This document shows positions 15,209 through 22,973 of a stretch of DNA of 43,119 bases, piece after piece (the first letter of the stretch is position 1; the number at the start of each line of letters is the position of its first letter). Both the position numbers and the translations under genes were made by a program. The notes beneath the pieces were generated by a model. It was not told where the DNA came from, did not search any database, and saw only the letters and a list, made by a program, of their open reading frames with translations. Where the stretch lies: positions 1 to 43,119 of the IMG/VR virus record IMGVR_UViG_3300032287_004025. One strand, 5' to 3'. Origin of the DNA: a virus.

Positions 15209-16534
15209 TTACTGAGTACTTTCGTCGTATCCTATGATTTTTTTCATTCTCGAGATTTCCTCATTCACAATTGAAGTCATAGTGGTTTTAGATTCGTTCA
15301 CCGTTTTAACTTTTAATGGTTGAACTCCTCTTGCTCCGTAGAATGCTTCAGGTGTGTCTTTCTCTTTTTGTTTTTTTCTTTCAGCCGATTTACTTAAATT
15401 CTCTCCCGTTTTTGTTTTAATTACATTTGCAGCATCTTGAGAGTTACCCATAGTTGGGTCACCTTCTAATGCCATTTTTAATCTTTTCTTAAATCCTTCA
15501 GATGGTTCAAAATCGTAATCTAAATCCAATAATGTACCACCTTTCATGTTATCGTCAATATATTCTTCTTCCTCTTTATTTGGGTTCACAGCCATCTTAT
15601 CACCCTTACTAATTTGATTAGGGAATTTTGGATTGTCATTACCATCAAAAGAAGATGCTTTTTTCAATTTATCTTTAACTAATTTCATTGCGTCATCACC
15701 ATCTTTTTTAGTACCACTTTGAGCTTTTTTGGTAACTTCTATACCTGGTATTGCCTCACTCAAATTTTTCTTAGAGTTCACAACCATTTTTTTAATCAAT
15801 GAAACTAATTCATTTTCATTAAGTCTAAGAACTGGTTTTTTAGATTCATACATACCTGTTCCACATTCGTTACACATACCTTCTTCATTCATTGGTGAAC
15901 CACATTCATTACATGTTTTCATTTCACCCTCATTAGTGTCAATATCTTTGGTTAGAGTCACTTTGTGCATTTTACCACTTCCTTTTGGGAATTCAAACTC
16001 TTTTTTACCAGCATCTTTGGCTTTATCGGCAGCTAATATGAAAGCGTTAGATTCTTCGATATCGGAATCCTCTTCCATGTAACCTTGACCACACTCCTCA
16101 CAAGAACCTTCCATTTCTTCAAGTTCTGACCATGATTCGTCAACATTATATTTTTTACCGTTAAATTTAAACTCTTTTAAACCTTTATCTTTAGCGGATA
16201 AAATGGCCTCTGCCATACCTGATACTGTAGTTTTTTTCATTTTGTTTGTTTCTTTGTTTTTTTCTAATTCTTCACCCATTTGGTCTAATTTATCAATCAT
16301 TTCATTTGGTGAACCATATTTTACTTTTTCGATGATAAACTCCTTTTTAGGGTGTTTCTTCTTATAAATATCCAAATGTTTCATTGCAATCTCCTCGGAT
16401 TCGAATGATTCAACAGGTTCTCCTTCACAAGTGATTTGGAACATCTCTTTAGAATCCTTATTCTCATTAATGATGGCTCTTTTAACCTCATTAAATAATG
16501 ATTCTTCTATTATATTGGATATATTCATTTTCAT
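15209..16534 (-). CDS. Zinc-ribbon protein with internal repeat; candidate head/scaffold-type protein
   Basis: The 441-residue, highly charged protein has an internal duplication: residues ~105-131 (SGMAEAILSAKDKGLKEFKF) and ~163-192 (NAFILAADKAKDAGKKEFEF) share A..A.DKG.KEF.F. It also has three CxxC pairs (C145/C148; C208/C211; C221/C224), as in rubredoxin-like zinc ribbons. The C-terminus ends in a helix, NEEISRMKKIIGYDESTQ, a form I associate with terminal tags of phage head-related proteins. The lysine/glutamate-rich, low-aromatic composition fits a scaffold. The scaffold role is inference from composition and neighbours. Confidence 0.5.
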   Translation of the reverse strand: MKMNISNIIEESLFNEVKRAIINENKDSKEMFQITCEGEPVESFESEEIAMKHLDIYKKKHPKKEFIIEKVKYGSPNEMIDKLDQMGEELEKNKETNKMKKTTVSGMAEAILSAKDKGLKEFKFNGKKYNVDESWSELEEMEGSCEECGQGYMEEDSDIEESNAFILAADKAKDAGKKEFEFPKGSGKMHKVTLTKDIDTNEGEMKTCNECGSPMNEEGMCNECGTGMYESKKPVLRLNENELVSLIKKMVVNSKKNLSEAIPGIEVTKKAQSGTKKDGDDAMKLVKDKLKKASSFDGNDNPKFPNQISKGDKMAVNPNKEEEEYIDDNMKGGTLLDLDYDFEPSEGFKKRLKMALEGDPTMGNSQDAANVIKTKTGENLSKSAERKKQKEKDTPEAFYGARGVQPLKVKTVNESKTTMTSIVNEEISRMKKIIGYDESTQ

Positions 16535-17227
16535 TTACTTAATAAATATCTTATTTATTTCATTTATTACTAATTTTTCTACCTCAGAGTATGGTAAACC
16601 TAATTTATTAGATACTTTTTTAACTGATTCTTTTAATTCCTCGGATTCAAAAAAATCTAAACTCTTGATATCCCCTTGATTACAATATGGGTATCTTTTA
16701 CATTTCTCTTTTACTTTAACATACACCCCACCAGGACCACCCCATTTAGGGAAATTTTTGTCCTTAACGGCACGGCTTTTTAAAATACTTTTAGGTCCAT
16801 TAATTTTCAATGGATTTGACCTACCCGAACTAAATGAAACATCGTATTGTCCTGAAGAGCTAGCGTCGGTAATTTCACTTAAATCACCCTCAAAATTGTG
16901 TATTTTATTGATTTTTCTTTTTACGATTGGTCCACTACTAAATGCGCCCTCAAAAGAACCTGATGCTCCCGCATCCATAGCTTCTTTAGTTTCAATTTGT
17001 TTTAATTTAATATAGTAATTTGGGTCCTCACTTAGATGGTCCATAGCTATTTCTTTAGCCATTAACTCATTATTGGTGTGTTCCTTCTCTACTTTAATTC
17101 CTTTATCTAATTGTTTTTTTAAGAACTTAACCATATCCTCGATATGGTAATATCCTTTCTTATCATGTTTTTTTGCAATGTCTTCTAAGGACATTTTATC
17201 CGATATTCCACCTTTTAGTTTTTCCAT
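16535..17227 (-). CDS. DUF5661-type phage protein, candidate virion-associated
   Basis: From the ATG at 17225-17227 the product has 230 residues. Its stretch 'EKEHTNNELMAKEIAMDH' followed by LSEDPNYYIKL matches the pattern of the DUF5661 family (GxxVExEHTxxxxxAxEIAxDHLxEDPxYYxxL). The middle part contains Gly/Ser-rich repeats (SGSFEGAFSSGP, SSSGQYDVSFSSGRS). An upstream ATG at 17257 exists, but the chosen one forms a TAATG overlap with the preceding stop. It lies next to the scaffold-like gene. The family has no known function. Confidence 0.55.
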   Translation of the reverse strand: MEKLKGGISDKMSLEDIAKKHDKKGYYHIEDMVKFLKKQLDKGIKVEKEHTNNELMAKEIAMDHLSEDPNYYIKLKQIETKEAMDAGASGSFEGAFSSGPIVKRKINKIHNFEGDLSEITDASSSGQYDVSFSSGRSNPLKINGPKSILKSRAVKDKNFPKWGGPGGVYVKVKEKCKRYPYCNQGDIKSLDFFESEELKESVKKVSNKLGLPYSEVEKLVINEINKIFIK

Positions 17228-17466
17228 TATCTCACACTTTTTAGTGGGGTTTCCCAAAAAGATTTACGTTGCCATAGAGTTTTAAATAACTCAACAACAA
17301 CCTTTGATGATAGGTCAACTATTCTTTCATCTACTGACCTAGCACCAATTTCTTTTTGTATTATTTTCATAACAATATTATGTGCTTGAGTGGTTTCAAG
17401 AAAGTCTTTCATTTCCTTTCTCGCGATTTTCTCAATTTCTTTTATGTCAGTATTTGTTAAAGCCAT
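17227..17466 (-). CDS. Hypothetical protein (79 aa)
   Basis: Not recognised. A small helical protein starting MALTNTDIKEIEKIARKEM, with a C-terminal basic/aromatic tail (LWQRKSFWETPLKSVR). It overlaps both neighbours by one base, so it is coupled to the DUF5661-type gene downstream. A structural or chaperone role is possible from context only. Confidence 0.55.
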   Translation of the reverse strand: MALTNTDIKEIEKIARKEMKDFLETTQAHNIVMKIIQKEIGARSVDERIVDLSSKVVVELFKTLWQRKSFWETPLKSVR

Positions 17467-18011
17467 TATGCACTCATTCTATCTCTAATTAATGGCTCCA
17501 TAGCCGTGATGAAAGTAGGTTCAAATTTTCTAAGTTTTTCCAACATATCCATTGTTTCATCATCAAGAAGTAACATATCACCATTTAGATATAAACCACT
17601 TCCCTCACCTGAAATTAATACAAAATTTATTTCTAAATCCGGTATCTCACCATCGAATCTGATTTCAGTTTCTGTTATGGTAATCCCTGGTTTCAAATTT
17701 GCAATTTGTGAAACTTGTTGTCTAAAAGAATCAACTATTTGTGAAATACTTGTTTTTTCTTCTTGTTTCAGTTGGGTATCTTCTTTGTCCGTAGATAATA
17801 ATTTTACGTCCACATCATTTACGACCTCAATATTGTCATATTGTTTCTTTTCCGCGGAATTGTCAACACTTTGTGTGTTATCAGTCGGTTGTTGAACCTC
17901 CTCTGTTTCTTCGGTAAGTGATTTTTTAGCGTATACCGTTTCATTAAGAGACCTTAATGTTTTCAACATACCTTTTATATCATCGTACCCTGTATTTTTA
18001 CTATTGTTCAT
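17466..18011 (-). CDS. Hypothetical protein with globular C-terminal domain (181 aa)
   Basis: Not recognised. The N-terminal ~90 residues are low-complexity and Gln/Thr/Glu-rich (TEETEEVQQPTDNTQ). From about residue 95 it becomes ordered: 'SFRQQVSQIANLKPGITITE', then beta-rich 'EIRFDGEIPDLEINFVLIS', then a helical end. It overlaps the amidase-like gene by 11 bases. It may be a head- or tail-associated protein, but nothing proves it. Confidence 0.55.
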   Translation of the reverse strand: MNNSKNTGYDDIKGMLKTLRSLNETVYAKKSLTEETEEVQQPTDNTQSVDNSAEKKQYDNIEVVNDVDVKLLSTDKEDTQLKQEEKTSISQIVDSFRQQVSQIANLKPGITITETEIRFDGEIPDLEINFVLISGEGSGLYLNGDMLLLDDETMDMLEKLRKFEPTFITAMEPLIRDRMSA

Positions 18012-18606
18012 TTTTAAAAATTAGTCTAAAATTAAATGATGGGTTTATATCTGTATAAATATTTGAGAAATTGGATTTACACACAACACCATTAAATTTA
18101 ATAGCACTTTCTAAATATCCCTGAGAGGGTACAATTTGTTTTGGGATGTTATGTAAATCACAAATGTGTTCACATAGTTTGGATATTACCGATACTTGGT
18201 CATCATTATACTTGTCCCAGAAATAGTAGTTTCTCCAATTTCTAAAGAACGGTTCGCAACGATATGGGTCACCAATCCAATTGTGCATGAAACCGGTAAC
18301 CGTGTTTTTATTCAACCAACCAAGATTTTCGACCGCAATCTTTATGAATTGCTTATCGATATATGGTTCGTCAAATGTATTTGAATAATAATTGGTATCA
18401 AAAAGTTGGTAGACTGTACCTAACTTAGTTACAATAAAATGTGGAATTTCATCATACTTACCGCATTTACGGTATCTTAGTTTATTGATGAAATCGTCGG
18501 TTCTTCTACTTGTATCGTAAAGTAATATTTGACTTTTTTTCGTTTTCCGACGAACAACATTTAGAGTTTTACTATCTAAACCTTCTACGTTGTGTATTTC
18601 CAACAT
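18001..18606 (-). CDS. N-acetylmuramoyl-L-alanine amidase-fold protein with degenerate zinc site
   Basis: The 201-residue product has the amidase_2/PGRP layout: strand with the first zinc His in IPHFIVTKLGTVYQLFD (H56), 'FIKIAVENLGW' (the 'sigIe' strand), helix 'DDQVSVISKLCEHICDLHNI' and a final 'NIYTDINPSF' (D186), which corresponds to the 'H.D..P..K.DPG' region. There the second zinc His appears replaced (C176-K177-S178-N179). It may bind, not cut, peptidoglycan, or be a structural tail component. Overlapped by the frameshifted tail of the upstream membrane protein. Confidence 0.6.
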   Translation of the reverse strand: MLEIHNVEGLDSKTLNVVRRKTKKSQILLYDTSRRTDDFINKLRYRKCGKYDEIPHFIVTKLGTVYQLFDTNYYSNTFDEPYIDKQFIKIAVENLGWLNKNTVTGFMHNWIGDPYRCEPFFRNWRNYYFWDKYNDDQVSVISKLCEHICDLHNIPKQIVPSQGYLESAIKFNGVVCKSNFSNIYTDINPSFNFRLIFKNEQ

Positions 18607-18735
18607 TTCTAGTTAACTTTTTACTGATAACAGAAGAAATGTCGTTGTCTTCTGTATTATTTATTTCCGAATTGTCCGAACCATAGTTTTCCAACGAGTC
18701 CACCTCTGGTTGGAATTCTTCTAATTTTTTTTTTC
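18572..18735 (-). other. Probable -1 frameshift extension of the membrane protein gene
   Basis: The upstream ORF stops at 18721 right after a run of ten A's on the coding strand (reading GAA AAA AAA AAT TAG). In the -1 frame translation continues for about 53 codons (KKLEEFQPEVDSLENYG...), staying acidic, and ends at 18572 inside the start of the amidase-like gene. Without it, 18607-18720 would be an unusual 114-base non-coding gap. It may be programmed frameshifting, transcript slippage on the A run, or a homopolymer error in the assembly. Confidence 0.6.
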
Positions 18736-19866
18736 TTCCTCATTGGGAAGTTCTTCTATTGGTTCGTCAATAACTTGTAGTTCTTCCACAACTTGTGGTT
18801 CATCGATAACAGGTTCTTCGTTGTGTAGAGATATCTCTTCAGTGTATTCTTGTACCTCCGTTGGTGTTACAATTGTTTCTTCAACAATATGTTCTTCCTC
18901 AACAACTTGAATTTCTTCTATTGGTTGCTGTGGTTCAACAACTTGTGGTTCTTCAATGACTTCAGGTTCATCAATAACAGGTTGTGGTTCTTCTATTACT
19001 TGTGGTTCATCAATAACAGGTTGTGGCTCTTCAATTGGTTGTGTCTCTTCGATAATTTGAGGTTCCTCTATTACTTGTGGCTCTTCAACAATCTGTGGTT
19101 CTTCAACGGGTTGAGGTTCTTCTGTTACTTGTGGTTCTGAATCGTTATTTATTAAATGGTCCTCAATCAAAAAAACATCATCAATTTCATTTTTATCCTC
19201 TTCTTCAGTAATTTCAGGTTCCTTATCTTTAGGTTGTATATTCCTGTTAAGGTACTTCTCAAGTAAATCTAAATCTTCCTGTTTTAATCTCACTCGAGAA
19301 ACTTCACCCACAATATCTTTAGCGTCTACAACCGGTGTTTCTTCACCAACGGGTTCGGGAGATTCTTTCACCACAGGTATTTCCCCTACATTAGTGTTTT
19401 TTTCAGTCTGTGTGAATTTCACTAACATGTGTAAGAATGAAAGTGATATAATTGGTAACATACCTCCAGCGAAAAACGCTAAGAATCTCTTATGACCAAC
19501 CATATCTGCAGGGTCAACACCAATGTATTCTAAGAGTGGTGAAACTAACTCAACCCAAGAGATAAACGCTTGACTTGTTATGTCTATATAAGAATACGCA
19601 AAATAAATGTTACCAATAAATTGAATCAAGGTAACAATACCAAATGGGAAGTAAACTTTTTTTCCCATATCGGCAGAAATGGCAGCAAGTGCCGATAATG
19701 CGGCAATCTCAATACCGATTGAAAGGTAAATTGCCCAACTCAATGGGTTTGAAATACCATACCATTTAGTTACGTGTGAAATTGAAACTAATGCAACAGT
19801 TACAATCGGAATTAAAAACGCAGATATTATTAATGTTTTATAATTTTTACTGAACCAATTTTTCAT
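18721..19866 (-). CDS. Four-pass membrane protein with long acidic EEPQ-repeat tail
   Basis: The 381-residue product has four hydrophobic segments (about 10-31, 42-64, 72-94 and 126-147) followed by ~230 residues of acidic, Pro/Val/Ile-rich low-complexity sequence with 'EEPQVIEEPQ'-type units from ~245 on. The tail is probably cytoplasmic or periplasmic and disordered. No family recognised. It overlaps the following upstream gene by four bases. The natural product may be ~53 residues longer through a -1 shift (see the extension entry). Confidence 0.65.
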   Translation of the reverse strand: MKNWFSKNYKTLIISAFLIPIVTVALVSISHVTKWYGISNPLSWAIYLSIGIEIAALSALAAISADMGKKVYFPFGIVTLIQFIGNIYFAYSYIDITSQAFISWVELVSPLLEYIGVDPADMVGHKRFLAFFAGGMLPIISLSFLHMLVKFTQTEKNTNVGEIPVVKESPEPVGEETPVVDAKDIVGEVSRVRLKQEDLDLLEKYLNRNIQPKDKEPEITEEEDKNEIDDVFLIEDHLINNDSEPQVTEEPQPVEEPQIVEEPQVIEEPQIIEETQPIEEPQPVIDEPQVIEEPQPVIDEPEVIEEPQVVEPQQPIEEIQVVEEEHIVEETIVTPTEVQEYTEEISLHNEEPVIDEPQVVEELQVIDEPIEELPNEEEKKN

Positions 19867-20150
19867 TTAATACTATTTTCCAACTTTGTTATTTCATTGT
19901 CAATTTGTGTTTGACGAGTTACGTCTAATATTTTTCTATCAGTCGCTTGAATCATTCTTTTTTCAGATTTCAATCCTTCAATTCTCAATCTAACATCCAT
20001 TTCTTCTTTTGTGTAAGTTGAGTCTTTGATTGATTCAATTTCTTTTCTCATTTTTGAAAGTTCTCTTCCGTCACCGCAACTTTTGAATAAACCTAAAAGT
20101 GCAATAACTAAAACGATAATTGTGAAATTTTTTTGAATAAAATTTTTCAT
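19863..20150 (-). CDS. Single-pass membrane protein with coiled coil (95 aa)
   Basis: The N-terminal hydrophobic segment (about residues 7-24, QKNFTIIVLVIALLGLF) is followed by a charged helical region with heptad-like spacing (REIESIKD..., DRKILDVTRQTQIDNEITKL). The 'LFKSC' after the membrane segment is not a normal lipobox (Lys at -2). The topology resembles i-spanins, but a better spanin candidate pair is at 21847-22239. Coupled by a four-base overlap to the downstream membrane protein. Function unknown. Confidence 0.55.
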   Translation of the reverse strand: MKNFIQKNFTIIVLVIALLGLFKSCGDGRELSKMRKEIESIKDSTYTKEEMDVRLRIEGLKSEKRMIQATDRKILDVTRQTQIDNEITKLENSIK

Positions 20151-20160
20151 GTCTTTTTTT

Positions 20161-20172
20161 TATTTATAAATA
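20161..20172 (-). promoter_or_regulatory. Candidate class B AT-rich promoter element
   Basis: The palindromic-like TATTTATAAATA lies about 10-21 bases before the start at 20150 and overlaps the stop of the sigma gene. ATAAATA/TATTTAT is repeated before other minus-strand genes (for example 32355-32362 and 37682-37689). In such AT-rich spacers it may be chance. Confidence 0.2.
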
Positions 20173-20976
20173 GTTTAATAATCCGTAACTGTCGTTACGC
20201 AATTTCTTTAAAGCCTTATCACGTAGTTGTCTAATCCTCTCTTTAGTACAACCAAACTCATCACCTAAATCCTCCAAGTTCATCTCAATACCATTTAACC
20301 CGTAAGATTTTTCAATAATTACTTTTTCCCTGTCATCTAATATCGACAACATCATTGATACTCTTTTCTTGATTTCCTCAGCTGTGTTTAAGATATCTTC
20401 AGGGTTATCAGCGTTTACATTTATGATTGTGTCAATAAGTTGGTCTCCTTCTTCATTAATCTCATCATTAAGGTTTACACAGTGAGGTAGAACAATTTCT
20501 GAACCATTGTCTTCATAGTTGATGAAGAATTGGTCGTCAGCACTTATTTGTTCATTTTTTCTCCTCTTTTGATTTTCCTGAATGATGTTAGATGGTAAAC
20601 GTATCATCCTTGAATTTTCATTCAATGATGCCATGATAGATTGTTTTACCCACCAAACAGCATAAGAAATAAATTTGTACCCACTGTTTGGGTCAAATCT
20701 TTCGGCTGCACGAATAAGTCCGATGTTACCCTCTGAAATCAAGTCAATCAAATCCATACCATTATTTTGATAGGACTTAGCGACAGTGATTACGAAACGT
20801 AGATTTCCAACTACGAGTTCGTTAAGTAAATCTTCTTTTTGTTTCTTCGGGAGATTCTTATTTTTTAGCTGTTCAAAGATTTCATCCTGTCTTTGGTGGG
20901 TGATTACCTTTATTTTGCGGATGTCCTTGATGTAGTTCTGAATTTCTTCAGTGTTGATTAGTAATGTTTTGGCCAT
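20164..20976 (-). CDS. RNA polymerase sigma-70 factor (phage-encoded)
   Basis: The 270-residue product has region 2 at about 52-122 (NLRFVITVAKSYQ, DLIDLISEGNIGLIRAAERF, SGYKFISYAVWWVKQSI) and region 4 with the helix-turn-helix at 210-262 (DDREKVIIEKSYGL, LEDLGDEFGCTKERIRQLRD). It is nearly as complete as the short primary sigma factors of Bacteroidota (~287 residues). T4's late sigma gp55 is far more reduced. It probably directs host RNA polymerase to phage middle or late promoters. It lies in the minus-strand block with structural genes further along. Confidence 0.92.
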   Translation of the reverse strand: MAKTLLINTEEIQNYIKDIRKIKVITHQRQDEIFEQLKNKNLPKKQKEDLLNELVVGNLRFVITVAKSYQNNGMDLIDLISEGNIGLIRAAERFDPNSGYKFISYAVWWVKQSIMASLNENSRMIRLPSNIIQENQKRRKNEQISADDQFFINYEDNGSEIVLPHCVNLNDEINEEGDQLIDTIINVNADNPEDILNTAEEIKKRVSMMLSILDDREKVIIEKSYGLNGIEMNLEDLGDEFGCTKERIRQLRDKALKKLRNDSYGLLNYL

Positions 20977-21020
20977 GAATGTTCGGTTTGTGGTTCATGG
21001 GTAAAAATAAGGAAAAAATT

Positions 21021-21482
21021 TCAATTTTCAAAGCTATCCAAAAACTTTTTTTCGTCAGGTGTTAAACTTTCCAATCCTTGTTGTTCTATTTTTTCTAAAA
21101 TATTGTCGAGGTCCATGGTTTCACCGGGCTCCCCGTTTTTACCCTTCTTTTCGTATTCTAATCTTAGAGAACTGTGTTCCTCACTTGGTTTGAACATGAA
21201 GTCCTTCATCTGTATTGGTAGATTTGCGCTGTATATACTTTCTCTTTCAAAAAGGAAATAAAATTTTACATCCTCCATAGAAATGATATTGTGCAATTCT
21301 TCAGAAAGTTCTTTTCTTGTAGATTCAGATTCAAATATAACAATTATACTTTTAGATGTATCTTCAATCACAAACCTAACCTTTGAAACCTTGGGGCTAA
21401 CACCAAGAACTTCCAAACAAAAAAATTCAATGTCTTCGTGGTCTTCGAAATTGGCAAATAAAAATAAAAGATATGTCTTCAT
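21021..21482 (-). CDS. Hypothetical protein with rhomboid-type C-terminal motif (153 aa)
   Basis: The N-terminal half is alpha/beta (MKTYLLFLFANFEDHEDIEF). It ends with 'LEKIEQQGLESLTPDEKKFL', a pattern (LxKI...G..SLT..E..FL) known at the C-terminus of some Bacteroidota rhomboid-family and related proteins, here without any membrane domain. A protein-protein docking motif is possible. Otherwise unrecognised. It starts just after the stop of the 142-residue protein. Confidence 0.55.
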   Translation of the reverse strand: MKTYLLFLFANFEDHEDIEFFCLEVLGVSPKVSKVRFVIEDTSKSIIVIFESESTRKELSEELHNIISMEDVKFYFLFERESIYSANLPIQMKDFMFKPSEEHSSLRLEYEKKGKNGEPGETMDLDNILEKIEQQGLESLTPDEKKFLDSFEN

Positions 21483-21491
21483 TAAATAAAA

Positions 21492-21920
21492 TTACTGTAT
21501 TAGTAAAAATACGGATAATATCGCAATTAGCCCACCCCCTACGAAATTTTTAAACTTGTTTTTTACCTTTTCTTTCTTGAGTTGTGTTTCCAAGTTTTTA
21601 GTGTGGTTTTCTAAGACCTGATATTTCTCATCTTGGGATTTAATTATCGTCAAGTAATTTTCTTCTTTCTTTTGCATTGTAACAATTACACTGTCCTTCA
21701 AAGAAACTTTTTCTTCTAACTTGATGATTTGTTCGTTCGCTAATTTAAGTTCTGCCATTGCAGAATCTCCCTTTAATAAATCTTTAGCAATAGATTTAAA
21801 TGTTGAAACCGGTAAACATTTTACAGGTTCAGGAGTATTATTCTTTTTACTTGTATCTGTCTGAGAAAAAGCTATCAAGCTCTGGCTCAGTAAAATTAGA
21901 AACACGATTAATTTTTTCAT
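21492..21920 (-). CDS. Candidate outer/periplasmic spanin-type protein (142 aa)
   Basis: The product has a signal-peptide-like N-terminus (MKKLIVFLILLSQSLIAFSQ), a central Lys/Glu-rich coiled coil (about 55-115) and a C-terminal hydrophobic segment (about 125-142, GGGLIAILSVFLLIQ). No lipobox Cys was found, so it is not a typical o-spanin or u-spanin. Its start lies inside the 3' end of an i-spanin-like gene in another frame (74 bases), an arrangement known from Rz/Rz1 pairs. A role in lysis of the outer membrane is inferred. Confidence 0.45.
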   Translation of the reverse strand: MKKLIVFLILLSQSLIAFSQTDTSKKNNTPEPVKCLPVSTFKSIAKDLLKGDSAMAELKLANEQIIKLEEKVSLKDSVIVTMQKKEENYLTIIKSQDEKYQVLENHTKNLETQLKKEKVKNKFKNFVGGGLIAILSVFLLIQ

Positions 21921-22239
21921 GATATATTTCTTTAACGATTGTCTTTTGATTTTTTATTTTATCGATGCCATTATCCACCTCAATGATTTCCTTATTCAAG
22001 TCATCTATTTTGTCATCTAATAATTCTTGTTCCTTATACATCGTATTGATAACAACATTCAATGAATCAATCTTAGCCCTATCTTCGGGTGACATCCCAA
22101 CTTTTGGTGTTAGAATAAACATCATCCAATATAGAATGAAAAGACCGAATAAAAATCCAAAAATAATTTTATAATTTGTTTTTACAAATTCAACAATCTT
22201 ATTACTATTTTCTTTTGCGTTTATAAGTCTTTGGTCCAT
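21847..22239 (-). CDS. Candidate inner-membrane spanin (Rz-like)
   Basis: The 130-residue product has an N-terminal membrane segment (about 24-44, KIIFGFLFGLFILYWMMFIL) and a periplasmic coiled coil (about 55-108, KIDSLNVVINTMYKEQELLDD...). It ends 'FTEPELDSFFSDRYK', a tail shape seen in i-spanins. The next gene starts inside its 3' end in another frame. Neighbours include no obvious holin or endolysin, unless the degenerate amidase at 18001-18606 counts. The spanin call rests on topology and the nested arrangement. Confidence 0.5.
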   Translation of the reverse strand: MDQRLINAKENSNKIVEFVKTNYKIIFGFLFGLFILYWMMFILTPKVGMSPEDRAKIDSLNVVINTMYKEQELLDDKIDDLNKEIIEVDNGIDKIKNQKTIVKEIYHEKINRVSNFTEPELDSFFSDRYK

Positions 22240-22260
22240 ATAAATAAATATAGGTATTCA

Positions 22261-22935
22261 TTATTTTTTCTTTCTGATTATTTCGTCGATAATCCCATAA
22301 TTTAGGGCATCTTCAGATGATAACCATAAATCTCTCGAAGCATCTTCCATAACAACTTCAGATGGTTTGTTACAGTATTCACCCAATAAGTCAAACAACA
22401 ATTTATTCAATTTCTCCCATTCTTTCATATTGATTTTAGCGTCCTGAATGTTACCTTCGAATCCACCTGATGACTGATGTAACATTGTTCTACTAAATCT
22501 AAGTGAACATCTTTTTCCCTTGGTACCCGCACCAAGAAGAACAGAACCCATAGAAGCTGCCATACCTGTATTAATGGTTCTAATGTCTGAGTTTATGTAA
22601 TCCATTACGTCAACCATAGATAGTCCACTCTTAACCGAACCACCTGGACTATCAATGTGCATCGTGATATCTGTATTGTCGAGACTGTCTAAAAACATGA
22701 GTTGAGCTTGAACCACGGTAGACATGTTGTCATTTACCACACCAGCAACCCATATAATCCTTTCCATCATCAATCGAGAAAAAACGTCCATGACCGTAAC
22801 GTTCATTTGTCTTTCTTCTAAGATGTATGGAGTTAGACTATCCTCAACTTGTTTGTTGTAGTGGTGTAAATTCAACCCACTAATACCTTTGTCCTTCGCG
22901 AACAAACCAAAATCTTTATATAATTTAGAGCTCAT
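22261..22935 (-). CDS. clpP: ClpP-like serine protease
   Basis: The 224-residue product has the ClpP core: IDSPGGSV (94-101), GMAASMGS with nucleophile S128, MLHQSSGG with H153, and RDLWLSSEDALNYG with D202, so the triad is intact. The N-terminal ~40 residues differ from cellular ClpP, whose axial loops contact ClpX/ClpA. No ClpX-type unfoldase is in the window (the AAA+ at 10198-11274 lacks ClpX features). It may act as a prohead maturation protease, as ClpP-fold proteases do in many phages, or with a host unfoldase. Confidence 0.85.
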   Translation of the reverse strand: MSSKLYKDFGLFAKDKGISGLNLHHYNKQVEDSLTPYILEERQMNVTVMDVFSRLMMERIIWVAGVVNDNMSTVVQAQLMFLDSLDNTDITMHIDSPGGSVKSGLSMVDVMDYINSDIRTINTGMAASMGSVLLGAGTKGKRCSLRFSRTMLHQSSGGFEGNIQDAKINMKEWEKLNKLLFDLLGEYCNKPSEVVMEDASRDLWLSSEDALNYGIIDEIIRKKK

Positions 22936-22973
22936 ATTGTTAATTTGTTTAAATCTAAGAAATAAAATTGATA

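Noticed and set aside
18850-19140. Plus-strand frame rich in Phe/Leu/Trp/Asn
   Set aside because: Antisense of the EEPQ repeat; biased composition explained by the acidic repeat on the other strand.
20161-20172. T4-type late promoter TATAAATA
   Set aside because: The palindrome-like TATTTATAAATA contains it on both strands, so direction is ambiguous, and other copies before minus-strand genes are in the opposite sense; kept only as a weak motif.
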